From the NCBI GenBank assembly GCA_942492205.1, contig CALODT010000001.1, positions 62,001 through 126,000 on the forward strand: a stretch of DNA of 64,000 nt. Direction: 5' to 3'. Position 1 is the stretch's first letter. Every line of letters begins with the position of its first letter. Under the pieces are notes generated by a model that saw only the letters and a program-made list of their open reading frames with translations, did no database searches and had not been told where the DNA came from. The position numbers and the translations under genes are program-made. Below, piece after piece: positions 35,848 through 45,849 of the stretch. The DNA comes from UBA1847 sp942492205 (GTDB lineage: Bacteria; Pseudomonadota; Gammaproteobacteria; Steroidobacterales; Woeseiaceae).

Positions 35848-38800
35848 ATGAAGCGACTGTCCATCATCCTCGTTGCTTTGCTTCTGGCGTCGGCCATACT
35901 GGCTCCGACCCGGAGCGCGTTGGCGGCCGAGATCACGTTCGTATCGGTTGTGGGAGCGTGGCGCGACCCGGTGGACACGGTTCCCGGCGTCCAGCCTGGC
36001 GACCCGACCATCGTCAACGGCGACCCTATTTCGAGCATCAGCTGGGGTACGACGACCGGCTCGCAAAGCGGTTACGACTTTATCGCAACGCTGCCGCCGC
36101 CTTTCGATCTGCCGGGGGCTATCCCGTACTTTTCGCTGGGCACGTTTCAACACCGGAACTTCGTGGTCGATGAGCCCTGGCTCGTTTCGGCTGAGCTCGA
36201 TGTGGTACTCGTACTCGCCGTGGACGGCGTGCCGACCGGTCCATTGAGCTTCACCTTTACGCTGAACCACGACGAAACCCCGAACAACCTCGATCCCTGT
36301 CCCTATCCGACACCGCCCGGAGAAGGGTGTACGGACCGTGTGACCATCGTTGCCTCGGCGGCGCCCACGACGTTCAACGTCGATGGCGTGGATTACACGC
36401 TGGAGATGAGCTTCCTGGACAACGGTAGCCCGGTCGACGAATTCATCACCCGGGAAGGCGACACCGTCAACAGCTCAGGCCTGGTCGGCGAATTCACGCT
36501 GCCGCCAGGACTCACGGTGACGAAGACCGGGCCGGCGTCGATGCGCCTGGCGGAGTGGGGTAATTTCGTCATCGGCGTGCAGAACGCGAGCGAGTCCGAT
36601 GCCTACAATGCGACGATCGTTGACCAGCTGCCCGATGGTCCGACCGGTGGGATGTGCGACACGACGCCGGAAATTCTGAGCGCGCAGGTATTCGCGGCCG
36701 ATGGTGTTACACCGGTGCCCGGGAAGGGTCCGCTGGTGCAGGGCGCCGATTACTTGCTCAACTACGATGGCGTCGCCTGCGAGCTTACGTTCGTCACGCA
36801 GACCGCCGAATCGGTAATCGGTGTCGGTGAGCGCCTGTTGATCGCGTATCGCACGCAGCTTGACGTCGATTCCCAGGATGGCGTCGTGCTGACGAACGTG
36901 GCCGGCGCGACCGAGTGGTTCAATTCCGACGCGTCCACCGTCTATCTGCGCACGTTGACCGACGGCACCGTAGGGGTCGGGGACCACGAAGATGCACACA
37001 ATGTCCTCGTTGACCTGCCGCTTCTGCGCTTCGAGAAGACGGTCATAAATGTGACCAGCGGAGAAGATCCGGGCACTGTCGCGACGCCGGGGGATACCCT
37101 GCGCTACCGGCTGTACGTCGAGAATCTGGGCGATGTCGCAATCAGCGATTTTCAGATCGTCGACGAACTCGACCGGCTCAACGCGGACCCGTCATTCCAG
37201 CCGGGCACGCTCAATATCGTGACGCTGCCGGCAGGGGCAGATGCCGGCAACACGGATGCGAACGGCGGTGCGGCCGGTACCGGTTTGCTTGACGTACGCA
37301 ATCTGAGCATCGGCGGCTTGGGCGACAGCGTGCTGCTCGAGTTCGAGGTGAACCTCCGGCCGGTGCTGGCGAACGGTAGCTACGTGAGCAACCAGTCGCA
37401 GCTGCTGGACAACGGCCTGTCGATAGCGCTGAGTGATGACCCGAATATCAACGGCGCCGCGGATCCGAACGTTGCCGACGATGATGATCCGACACAGATA
37501 CTGATCGAATCGGCGCCGGCTTTCGATGTGGACAAGGTGTCGTCGTACATCGAGGGTAACCCGAACGTGCTGCTGGCCGGCGAGACCCTGCGATACACGA
37601 TTACGGTTCAGAACATCGGCACCGACAACGCGACCAGCGCCTACATCGTCGACCAGGTGCCCGGCAATACGACCTATGTCGCCGGCAGCACGATGCTGAA
37701 TGGTGTCGCGGTTGCCGATGCCGCCAATGGTTCGCCGCTGATCGACGGCATCCCGATCAACGCGCCAGAAGACCCAACGCCGGGCGTACTGAATGCCGGC
37801 GTCGCAAACAACGTTGCAACGATCGTCTTCGATGTCGTCGTCTACCCGGATGTTCCCGACGGCACAATCATTTCCAACCAGGCGTTCGTCAGTGCGGTCG
37901 ATAACGGCATTGCAAACGTGCCGTCCGACGATCCACGCACCGATGTGCCCGACGATCCGACGCAGGATGTGGTCGGCAATTTCCCGCTGTTGTTTGCGCC
38001 GAAATCCGCAGCCCTGCAAGTGGATGGAAGTTCGCCGGGCATTATCGATCCGCTCGACGTGCTGCGCTACACGATTACCGTGTACAACAATGGCACGGTG
38101 CCCGCGACCGCAGTCGATCTTACCGACGTGGTACCGGTCAACACGACCTACGTTGCCGGTAGCACGACGCTCAACGGCATCGCGGTTGCCGATGGCGCAA
38201 ACGGATCGCCGCTACTCGACGGACTGCCGATCAGCTCGGCCGACGTGACGCCGCCGCTGCCGGGCGATGGCGAGGGTGTGCTGAATCCCGGGGAGTCTGC
38301 CGTCGTGCAGTTCGACCTGCAGGTTGATGCAGGCGTTGCCGCTGGAACGCTGATTACGAACCAGGCGATGGTCTACAGCCTCGAGGTTGCGAACACGCTG
38401 ACCGACGGCGATGGCAACCCCGCAACCGGTCCGGAACCCACCGTTGTCGTGGTTGGCGACGTTCAGCAGATGTCGATCATCAAGCAACTATCGGTGGTCG
38501 GCGGCGGCCCGGCGTTACCCGGTGCCACGCTTGAATACGTGGTGACCGCAAGAAATATCGGCCTGCTGCCGGCGCTGTACGTGCGCATCGAAGACGATCT
38601 GTCGGTGCCCATCCCGAACTACCTGAGCTATGTCGACCAGTCGGCCACCATGAACGGTCTGACGAATGGCGTTACCGTCGCAGGCACGCTGATCACGGCG
38701 GACTACTTCACCGACTATGGCCCGCTCGAGCCCGGTCAGGAAGTGGTGTTGCGGTTCCGCGCGATCATTAACCCCAACCTCCTCGAAGGCACGACCATTA

Positions 38801-40740
38801 CGAATACCGGGCGCGTCTATTGGGACGATCCTCTGCGCCAGGCGGAGGCCAGCGTCTCGATCGACGTTGGTGCGATGCCCAACGCGGGCATGTTGAGCGG
38901 CTACGTCTGGCATGACGCCGACCACGACAACACGCCCGATGGTTTCGAGCGGCCGCTGGAAAACTGGACGGTCGAGCTGCTGCTTGCCGATCAGCCGGTT
39001 CGCACGATGCAGACCAACGTCGACGGTTACTACATTTTCACCAACGTGCCGCCGAGCTACGATCCGACCAACCTGTACTCGCTGCGCTTCAGTGCGCCCG
39101 GCGCCGGTTCACGAACGGCGCTCCTTGGCCAGACCGATTCGGACTTCACGGACGGCCAACAACGTATCGACGAAATCGATGTGCAGGAGGGCAGTAATCT
39201 GCTGGAGCTGAACATGCCGATCGATCCGAACGGCGTGGTGTATGACTCTGTCTCGCGCGCGCCGATCGCGGGGGCGACGGTCACGCTGGTCGATGTGCGC
39301 AACGGTGCGCCGCTGCCGAGCAGCTGTTTCGACGACCCGAACCACCAGGGCCAGGTGACGGTGGCGAACGGCTACTACAAGTTTGATATCAACTTCTCGG
39401 ATCCGGCGTGCCAGAGCGGACTTGGCTATGCGATCGAAACAGTGGCGCCAGATACGAGTTATGTACCGGGCGTCTCCGAACTGATACCGCCAACGACCGA
39501 TGCAACCGGCTTGCCGTTCAATGTACCGCTGTGTAGCGGATCGACGACAGACGCCGTGCCGGCAACAACACAGCACTGTGAAGCGCAGGTGTCGGAGTTC
39601 GCACCGGTACCGGCTGTGCCGGCGCGCAGTGCAGGAACCGACTATCACACGTTCCTGACGCTGGATTCGACCCGGATACCGGGTACGTCGCAGCTGTTCA
39701 ACAACCACATACCGCTCGACCCACGACTTGGCGGTGCGGTTGCGGTCACCAAGACAACGCCACTGCTGAATATCAATCGCGGCCAGCTTGTGCCGTACGT
39801 CATTACAGTGAGCAATACCTTCGGCAGCGACCTGACCGACGTCAACGTCGTGGATCGCTTCCCGCCAGGCTTCCGCTACGTCGAGGGTTCGGCACGCTTC
39901 GATGACGTGCCGGCCGAACCTGCCGTCATCGGTCGGGAGCTGGTCTGGTCAAACCTGCTGCTCACCGTCGATGACCGGCATACCATCAAGCTGTTACTCG
40001 CGGCCGGCGCCGGCATCACCGAGGGTGAATTCGTCAACCGTGCGCTGGCGCAGCACGCGATTACCGGGCTGGTAATGTCCGAGGAGGCTTCGGCCACCGT
40101 CCGACTGGTACCGGACCCAACGTTTGATTGCACAGATGTCAGCGGCAAGGTGTTCGACGACCTGAACCGCAACGGCTACCAGGACACAGAAGAAGCCGGG
40201 CTGGCCGGCGTGCGCCTGGTCACTGCGCGCGGCCTGGCGGCCACGACCGATAACTATGGCCGCTACCACATTACGTGCGCCATCGTTCCGCACGATAGCC
40301 GCGGCAGCAATTTCGTACTGAAGCTCGATGATCGCAGCCTGCCCAGCGGCTATCGCGTATCGACACGACCGGTACAGGTGCAGCGCGCCACACGCGGTAA
40401 GGCCCTGCGCATCAATTTCGGCGCATCGATCCACCGCGTGGTTGGTTTGGACATCGCGGACGCCGTATTCGAGCCAGGCACGACGGAGATTCGCGAACAG
40501 TGGCTGCCGCGCCTCGATCTGCTGCTCGAGGAACTGCGAAACGCCCCGGCCGTGCTGCGACTCTCCTACGTTGCCGACGTCGAGGATGCTTCGCTGGTCG
40601 ACAAGCGCCTTGCGACGCTGAAAGAGGAAATCATGACGCGCTGGCAGGGGCTTGCGTGTTGTTACGAGCTCGCGATCGAACCCGAGGTGTTCTGGCGGCT
40701 CGGTGGTCCGCCGGACGTCAGCAAGGCGACGAACAGGTGA
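35848..40740 (+). CDS. Giant surface protein: anchor-type N-domain, DUF11 repeats, SdrD-B-like and degenerate OmpA-like domain
   Basis: 1,630 residues with a signal peptide (KRLSIILVALLLASAILAPTRSALAAE). Domains, roughly: 25-215 like the 'choice-of-anchor K'/THxN domain (YFSLGTFQHRNF); DUF11 repeats beginning near 221, 392, 558, 715 and 874 (for example FDVDKVSSYIEG, RYTITVQNIGTDNATSAYIVDQVP); an SdrD-B-like Ca2+ domain near 1013 (LSGYVWHDADHDNTPDG); a carboxypeptidase-regulatory-like domain near 1127; another DUF11 near 1297; a second SdrD-B-like domain near 1425 (VSGKVFDDLNRNGYQD); and a degenerate OmpA-like end from about 1532 (VFEPGTTEIREQWLPRLD). It is likely an extended surface or periplasm-spanning fibre. 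The next gene starts 5 nt downstream and continues the OmpA theme. Confidence 0.82.
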   Translation: MKRLSIILVALLLASAILAPTRSALAAEITFVSVVGAWRDPVDTVPGVQPGDPTIVNGDPISSISWGTTTGSQSGYDFIATLPPPFDLPGAIPYFSLGTFQHRNFVVDEPWLVSAELDVVLVLAVDGVPTGPLSFTFTLNHDETPNNLDPCPYPTPPGEGCTDRVTIVASAAPTTFNVDGVDYTLEMSFLDNGSPVDEFITREGDTVNSSGLVGEFTLPPGLTVTKTGPASMRLAEWGNFVIGVQNASESDAYNATIVDQLPDGPTGGMCDTTPEILSAQVFAADGVTPVPGKGPLVQGADYLLNYDGVACELTFVTQTAESVIGVGERLLIAYRTQLDVDSQDGVVLTNVAGATEWFNSDASTVYLRTLTDGTVGVGDHEDAHNVLVDLPLLRFEKTVINVTSGEDPGTVATPGDTLRYRLYVENLGDVAISDFQIVDELDRLNADPSFQPGTLNIVTLPAGADAGNTDANGGAAGTGLLDVRNLSIGGLGDSVLLEFEVNLRPVLANGSYVSNQSQLLDNGLSIALSDDPNINGAADPNVADDDDPTQILIESAPAFDVDKVSSYIEGNPNVLLAGETLRYTITVQNIGTDNATSAYIVDQVPGNTTYVAGSTMLNGVAVADAANGSPLIDGIPINAPEDPTPGVLNAGVANNVATIVFDVVVYPDVPDGTIISNQAFVSAVDNGIANVPSDDPRTDVPDDPTQDVVGNFPLLFAPKSAALQVDGSSPGIIDPLDVLRYTITVYNNGTVPATAVDLTDVVPVNTTYVAGSTTLNGIAVADGANGSPLLDGLPISSADVTPPLPGDGEGVLNPGESAVVQFDLQVDAGVAAGTLITNQAMVYSLEVANTLTDGDGNPATGPEPTVVVVGDVQQMSIIKQLSVVGGGPALPGATLEYVVTARNIGLLPALYVRIEDDLSVPIPNYLSYVDQSATMNGLTNGVTVAGTLITADYFTDYGPLEPGQEVVLRFRAIINPNLLEGTTITNTGRVYWDDPLRQAEASVSIDVGAMPNAGMLSGYVWHDADHDNTPDGFERPLENWTVELLLADQPVRTMQTNVDGYYIFTNVPPSYDPTNLYSLRFSAPGAGSRTALLGQTDSDFTDGQQRIDEIDVQEGSNLLELNMPIDPNGVVYDSVSRAPIAGATVTLVDVRNGAPLPSSCFDDPNHQGQVTVANGYYKFDINFSDPACQSGLGYAIETVAPDTSYVPGVSELIPPTTDATGLPFNVPLCSGSTTDAVPATTQHCEAQVSEFAPVPAVPARSAGTDYHTFLTLDSTRIPGTSQLFNNHIPLDPRLGGAVAVTKTTPLLNINRGQLVPYVITVSNTFGSDLTDVNVVDRFPPGFRYVEGSARFDDVPAEPAVIGRELVWSNLLLTVDDRHTIKLLLAAGAGITEGEFVNRALAQHAITGLVMSEEASATVRLVPDPTFDCTDVSGKVFDDLNRNGYQDTEEAGLAGVRLVTARGLAATTDNYGRYHITCAIVPHDSRGSNFVLKLDDRSLPSGYRVSTRPVQVQRATRGKALRINFGASIHRVVGLDIADAVFEPGTTEIREQWLPRLDLLLEELRNAPAVLRLSYVADVEDASLVDKRLATLKEEIMTRWQGLACCYELAIEPEVFWRLGGPPDVSKATNR

Positions 40741-40745
40741 ACGCT

Positions 40746-43700
40746 ATGATGAAACTTAGCCATCTGTTGATTCTTGGCGCCGGGCTTGCCTGGGCGCCGG
40801 TAAACGCGGAAAAGGTCGACGAGGTCGAGATCGGTGAAGCGGTCGAGCGGCACATGTCAGACGATGTGCCGTTGACGAAATGGGTCCAGAATCCTGACGA
40901 AGTGGACACGGAGCAGGGTGACAGTATCGAGACGCGCGAGACGCTCGAGGATGCACTCGAGACCGTGAAACTCAGTGGCCTGGTGCCGTCAATTCACTTC
41001 GAGTCGGGTGTCGCCAACATTCCGGACAGCACCGTGGCTTCGCTGTCGGACATTCTCGAGCGCATGCGCGATCGCATAAACGTGCGCCTGCACCTGATCG
41101 GTCATGCGGACAATCGACCGCTGTCACCGCGGCTGCAAAAAATCTACGGCGATAACGCCGGCCTGTCGCGCGAGCGTGCCGGCCAGGTGGCGGAGCATTT
41201 CCAGACATCGCTGGCGCTTCCCGCTGAAGCCATTTCGTTTGACTGGGCCGGCGATTCCATGCCCGTCGCGTCCAATCTGACCGAGGAAGGCCGCGCGCAG
41301 AACCGGCGTGTCGAAGTTGAAGTCTGGTACGACGAAGTCCGGGAGCACGTCGCGCTGGAAGAATTCCTCGTGCCGCATGAGATCAAGCGCATCAAGGTTT
41401 GCCGCATGGAAACGGTGTGCAAGCTGCGTTACGTGGAGGGGCATGCGCGACGCGCGCGCGTCCAGAACCTGATCGCTCCGCTCAGGTTCGAAGAAGAAAG
41501 CATTGACGTCGACGCCGACTTTATAGAGCGCGTCCATCAGGGCTTCACGAACCTGGGCGACAAGCAGAATGTCGTGGTCAAGTTCATCGGCTACACCGAT
41601 GCTTCGCCGTTGACGGGCCGTATGGAGCGTATTTACGGCGATCACACCGGGTTGTCGAAAGCGCGCGCGCGGCGCGTCGCCCTGGCGGTTCAGGATAGCC
41701 TGAATCTGCCGACCGCGGTCGTAGCCAGTGACGGCAAGGGTGCAGAACGGCCGCTTGGCTCGAACCAGACGGACCGTGGCCGCGCGCTCAATCGTCGCGT
41801 CGAGGTCGAGTTCTGGTACGACGATCCGCTCCAGGAGCTGCCGAATGAGCCACAGCTCTGTCCGGAGTCGGCAGGCGCGGAGCTGGTGACACGTCAATAC
41901 GATCCGCCGTGGGGCGCGATCGCCAATCTCGAATTCGTCGACGGCAAGCCGGTGGTGCCTGCCGGCTACACTGATGACCTCGCGCGAGCGCTCGCCGACA
42001 TTGCCGACAAGACCAACCCGCGCCTGCGATTCGTCGGCTATACGCGCAACGAGCGCCTGGAACGTCGCACAGCGGCCGTCTATGGCGACGATATCGGCCT
42101 GTCGGCATCGCGCGCGCGTCGCGCCATGGAAAGTATCGCCGCGGACATGCAGCTTGAAGCGGAGCAGCGCGAGTTTGAAGGGCGCGGCTATGTGCACGCC
42201 AAAGATGTCGTTAACGCCGGCTTTGTGCAGGGCGAGACCTCGCACGTGGCGGTCGAGGTTATCTACGATGAGCTCGCCATTCTGGATGACTATGACGGTG
42301 TCGACGTCACGCGCATTACGCGTGAGCTGAGCCCGCAAAACCCGCTCGGTCTGAATCTCATGCGTATCACCGTTAACGGCGTGCCGATCGACGACCCGAA
42401 GCGCAGCTCGTCGGACATCCAGCGCTGTACGGACGTGGCTTTCGAGGAGGCTGATATCCGCTTTGGCTTCGATAACCTGCGTTCGGCGCCGCGCCTCAGC
42501 ATTGCCGCCAAGCCATCGCGCGTCTCCGTGTCGCGGGTCATCGATCACGAGACGCTTGTATCACCCGTGCATTTCAGGATGTACACGAACTACTCGCACT
42601 TTATCGAGCGGGCAGAAGTTCGCGTCTTCGAAACGGGACAGTCGCTCGAGTCGACGCCGATCGATGTCATAGAAATCGAGACAGACGGCGTTGCCCGCTG
42701 GATGCCGCCGGCAGCGTGGTTCAAGGCGCCGGTCTACGAGCTCGCCTACGTGCTGCGCGCTTACGGCGCCGACGGCAATTTTGACGAGACCAGTGCGCAA
42801 CCGTTGTGGGTGGTGTACGACACGGTCGAGCCCGTTGACGAGGAAGAAGCGCCGGAGCTGTTCGAAGAGGATCCTGAACTGTACGCAGCGTATGGCGAGA
42901 ACGGACTGAGCCTGCACAACATTGGCCTCAGCAGCGGCACCGTGACGGTGCGTGGTGCCGACATTCCTGACGGGCACGAAGTCTTTGTTGCCGGGCGCCC
43001 GGTACCGGTCGACACCAACGGCAGCTTTGTCACCGAAGAGATACTGCCCGAGGGAGCGCACACGGTTGAAGTGGCCGTCGTGGACCAGGAGGGCGCGGGG
43101 AATCTTTATCTGCGTGACCTGGAATTCGAAAACAACGACTGGTTCTACGTTGGCATGGCCGATCTGACGCTGTCGCAAAACTCGGTCAGCGGACCGATGG
43201 ACCTGTTGCAGGGCGTCAACCCGACATATGACCAGGACTCCGGTGCGGACGGGCGCCTGGCGTTCTTCGTCAACGGCAAGTTCGGCGATCACTGGAAACT
43301 GACGGCCAGTGCCGACACTCGCGAAGGTGCGCTGGATGACATCTTCAGCAACCTGATGGACAAGTCACCCGATGCGTTCTTCCGCCGTATCGATCCCGAC
43401 TACTATTATCCGACTTTCGGCGACGACAGCACCGTTGAGGAAATGGCGCCAACCATGGGCAAGTTCTTCCTGCGGCTCAGTGAACAGGACAACTATGGCC
43501 AGTGGGGTAACTTCAAGGTCAGCTACATGAACAACGAGCTGGCGCAGGTGGACCGCGGCCTCTATGGCGCCAACCTGCATTACCAGTCGGACGCGACCAC
43601 CGAGTTTGGCGAACAGCGATTTGCAGCGGACGTATTCGCCGCGGAGCCCGGAACGGTAGCGAGTCGCGAGGAGTTCCGCGGTACCGGGGGATCGTTGTAC

Positions 43701-45830
43701 TTCCTGAACCGCCAGGACCTGCTGGCGGGCTCTGAACGCGTCCGCATCGAGTTACGTGACAAGACCTCGGGTATCGTGACCGGCGTACTGAACCTGACGC
43801 CGTCGCTCGACTACGATATCGACTACCTGCAAGGCCGCGTCGTCCTGTCCGAGCCACTGTCTTCGACCGCCGACGATAACCTGCTGGTGCGCAGCAACGC
43901 GGTGAGCGGTGACGAGGCGTATCTCGTCGTGCGCTACGAATATACGCCCGGCTTCGGTGACATCGATGCTGTCGCGATGGGCGGCCAGGCGCACTACTGG
44001 TTTGGCGACTACGTCAAGCTTGGCGTGACGTCCAACGTCAATGAACAGGACGATGTCGATAGCGGCCTGAATGCCGCGGACCTCACATTCCGCTATGCCG
44101 CAGAGTCCTGGCTCAAGATTCAGCAGGCCAGCAGTGAAGGGCTGGTCTCCCTGCCGCTGTTGTCGAACGACGGCGGCTTCGAATTTACCGGCTACGATGC
44201 CACGTCCTTCGTTAATGCGGAGGCCGATGCTTACCGCGCCGACATCAGCCTGTCATCCAACGAGCTGATCGATTTCGGCAACAGTCAGCTGACTTTCTAC
44301 GTGCAGGACGTCGAGGCCGGTTACTCGGCGCCAGGACTGACGGCGCTGTCAGACACAAGAAACTGGGGCGGCACGTTCAGCATGCCGATTGCCGAGAAGT
44401 TTGCGCTGAGCGCCAAGGTGGACAAGCGCACCCAGGAGCAGGGCATCGAGACCGAGGTCCAGGAAGTAAACCTGAGCTACCAGCTCTCTTATCACTGGGA
44501 CGTCAAAGCAGGCTACCGTACGGACGATCGCGTCGATCGTTCTCCGATCGTCGCGCTTACTCAGGAGCAGGGTGAGCGCGAGGACGCGATCCTGCAGATC
44601 GGCTACGACTCGAAGTCCACCTGGAATATCTACGGCTTCATGCAGGACACGATGTCGATCACAGGCGACCGCCAGGAAAACGCAAGGTCCGGCATCGGCG
44701 GCTCGTATCGCCTGTCGGAACGCCTCCGTGTAGACGCCGAAGTATCGGACGGCGATCTTGGCTCGGGCGGTCGCGTCGGCACCAATTATCTGCACTCGGA
44801 TCGGACCAGTCTGTATCTCAACTACGCGCTGGAGAACGAGCGTACCGACAACGGCCTGCGCAGTGGCCGCGGCAGTGAAGGCAATCTCGTCGCCGGCATC
44901 AAGTCCCGAATCGCTGACAGCACCAGCGTCTTCCTCGAGGAGCGTTATCAACACAACGATACGATGACGGGCCTCACGCACGGCACGGGAATCAGCTTTG
45001 CACCGACGGAAAAATGGAATATTGGCATCAACACCGACATTGGTACTCTGCTGGATACGCAAACCGGTGCCGAAACCGATCGTGTTGCGGCAGGCGTACA
45101 ACTTGGTTTCGGCTTCGAGAAGCTGACCTTCTCGAGCGGCGTCGAGTATCGCATGGACGATGTCGAGCAGTTCGATCTGAGCAGGACCGAGCGCAAGACA
45201 TGGCTGTTACGTAACAGCTTCAAGTACCAGATGAACCCGGGTTCTCGCTTGCTCGGCAAGCTCAATCACTCAGAGAGCGAAAGTTCGCAGGGCGCGTTCT
45301 ACGATGGCGGCTTCACCGAGGCGGTGCTCGGATACGCACACCGCCCGATCATGAATGATCGACTCAATACGCTGGTCAAGTACACCTACTTCTACAACGT
45401 ACCGACGACCGGCCAGGTGACGCTGCAGAACGTCGCAGCTGAGTTTGTGCAAAAGAGCCACATTGCCTCCGCTGACGTCACTTACGACATCTCCGAGCGC
45501 TTTTCTGTCGGCGGCAAGTATGCCTACCGATTGGGCCAGGTAAGCCTGGACCGTGAGAATCCTGAGTTTTTCGACAACAACGCGAACCTTTACGTGGTGC
45601 GTGGCGACTATCGTTTCCGCAAGGACTGGGAGTTCCTGCTCGAGGGACGCCTGCTCGATATGCCGGACCTGGACGAAAGCCGTAGCGGAGCGCTGGCAAC
45701 CGTATCACGCTACTTTGGTGACCACCTGAAGCTGGGTCTTGGCTACAACTTCACGGACTTCTCGTCAGACCTGACCGATCTCAGCTATGACCACCAGGGC
45801 TTCTTCCTCAACCTGACCGGGTCGATGTAG
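40746..45830 (+). CDS. Three OmpA-like domains fused to a large outer-membrane beta-barrel
   Basis: 1,694 residues with a signal peptide (MMKLSHLLILGAGLAWAPVNA). OmpA-like domains near 77-198, 242-370 and 393-510 carry the NxxLSxxRA-type motif (NAGLSRERAGQV, HTGLSKARARRV, DIGLSASRARRA); the third is degenerate. A beta-rich linker (about 531-790) follows, then about 900 residues of alternating amphipathic strands (from NDWFYVGMADLTLS) to a C-terminal strand ending LTGSM, as in outer-membrane barrels. It would bind peptidoglycan on one side and form a large outer-membrane pore or secretion port on the other. AGGTGA precedes the ATG at 40746; the frame is open further upstream but there overlaps the previous gene. 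It is the natural outer-membrane partner of the motor and TPR lipoproteins. Confidence 0.82.
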   Translation: MMKLSHLLILGAGLAWAPVNAEKVDEVEIGEAVERHMSDDVPLTKWVQNPDEVDTEQGDSIETRETLEDALETVKLSGLVPSIHFESGVANIPDSTVASLSDILERMRDRINVRLHLIGHADNRPLSPRLQKIYGDNAGLSRERAGQVAEHFQTSLALPAEAISFDWAGDSMPVASNLTEEGRAQNRRVEVEVWYDEVREHVALEEFLVPHEIKRIKVCRMETVCKLRYVEGHARRARVQNLIAPLRFEEESIDVDADFIERVHQGFTNLGDKQNVVVKFIGYTDASPLTGRMERIYGDHTGLSKARARRVALAVQDSLNLPTAVVASDGKGAERPLGSNQTDRGRALNRRVEVEFWYDDPLQELPNEPQLCPESAGAELVTRQYDPPWGAIANLEFVDGKPVVPAGYTDDLARALADIADKTNPRLRFVGYTRNERLERRTAAVYGDDIGLSASRARRAMESIAADMQLEAEQREFEGRGYVHAKDVVNAGFVQGETSHVAVEVIYDELAILDDYDGVDVTRITRELSPQNPLGLNLMRITVNGVPIDDPKRSSSDIQRCTDVAFEEADIRFGFDNLRSAPRLSIAAKPSRVSVSRVIDHETLVSPVHFRMYTNYSHFIERAEVRVFETGQSLESTPIDVIEIETDGVARWMPPAAWFKAPVYELAYVLRAYGADGNFDETSAQPLWVVYDTVEPVDEEEAPELFEEDPELYAAYGENGLSLHNIGLSSGTVTVRGADIPDGHEVFVAGRPVPVDTNGSFVTEEILPEGAHTVEVAVVDQEGAGNLYLRDLEFENNDWFYVGMADLTLSQNSVSGPMDLLQGVNPTYDQDSGADGRLAFFVNGKFGDHWKLTASADTREGALDDIFSNLMDKSPDAFFRRIDPDYYYPTFGDDSTVEEMAPTMGKFFLRLSEQDNYGQWGNFKVSYMNNELAQVDRGLYGANLHYQSDATTEFGEQRFAADVFAAEPGTVASREEFRGTGGSLYFLNRQDLLAGSERVRIELRDKTSGIVTGVLNLTPSLDYDIDYLQGRVVLSEPLSSTADDNLLVRSNAVSGDEAYLVVRYEYTPGFGDIDAVAMGGQAHYWFGDYVKLGVTSNVNEQDDVDSGLNAADLTFRYAAESWLKIQQASSEGLVSLPLLSNDGGFEFTGYDATSFVNAEADAYRADISLSSNELIDFGNSQLTFYVQDVEAGYSAPGLTALSDTRNWGGTFSMPIAEKFALSAKVDKRTQEQGIETEVQEVNLSYQLSYHWDVKAGYRTDDRVDRSPIVALTQEQGEREDAILQIGYDSKSTWNIYGFMQDTMSITGDRQENARSGIGGSYRLSERLRVDAEVSDGDLGSGGRVGTNYLHSDRTSLYLNYALENERTDNGLRSGRGSEGNLVAGIKSRIADSTSVFLEERYQHNDTMTGLTHGTGISFAPTEKWNIGINTDIGTLLDTQTGAETDRVAAGVQLGFGFEKLTFSSGVEYRMDDVEQFDLSRTERKTWLLRNSFKYQMNPGSRLLGKLNHSESESSQGAFYDGGFTEAVLGYAHRPIMNDRLNTLVKYTYFYNVPTTGQVTLQNVAAEFVQKSHIASADVTYDISERFSVGGKYAYRLGQVSLDRENPEFFDNNANLYVVRGDYRFRKDWEFLLEGRLLDMPDLDESRSGALATVSRYFGDHLKLGLGYNFTDFSSDLTDLSYDHQGFFLNLTGSM

Positions 45831-45849
45831 GCGCGGCGAGGCCAGTTCT

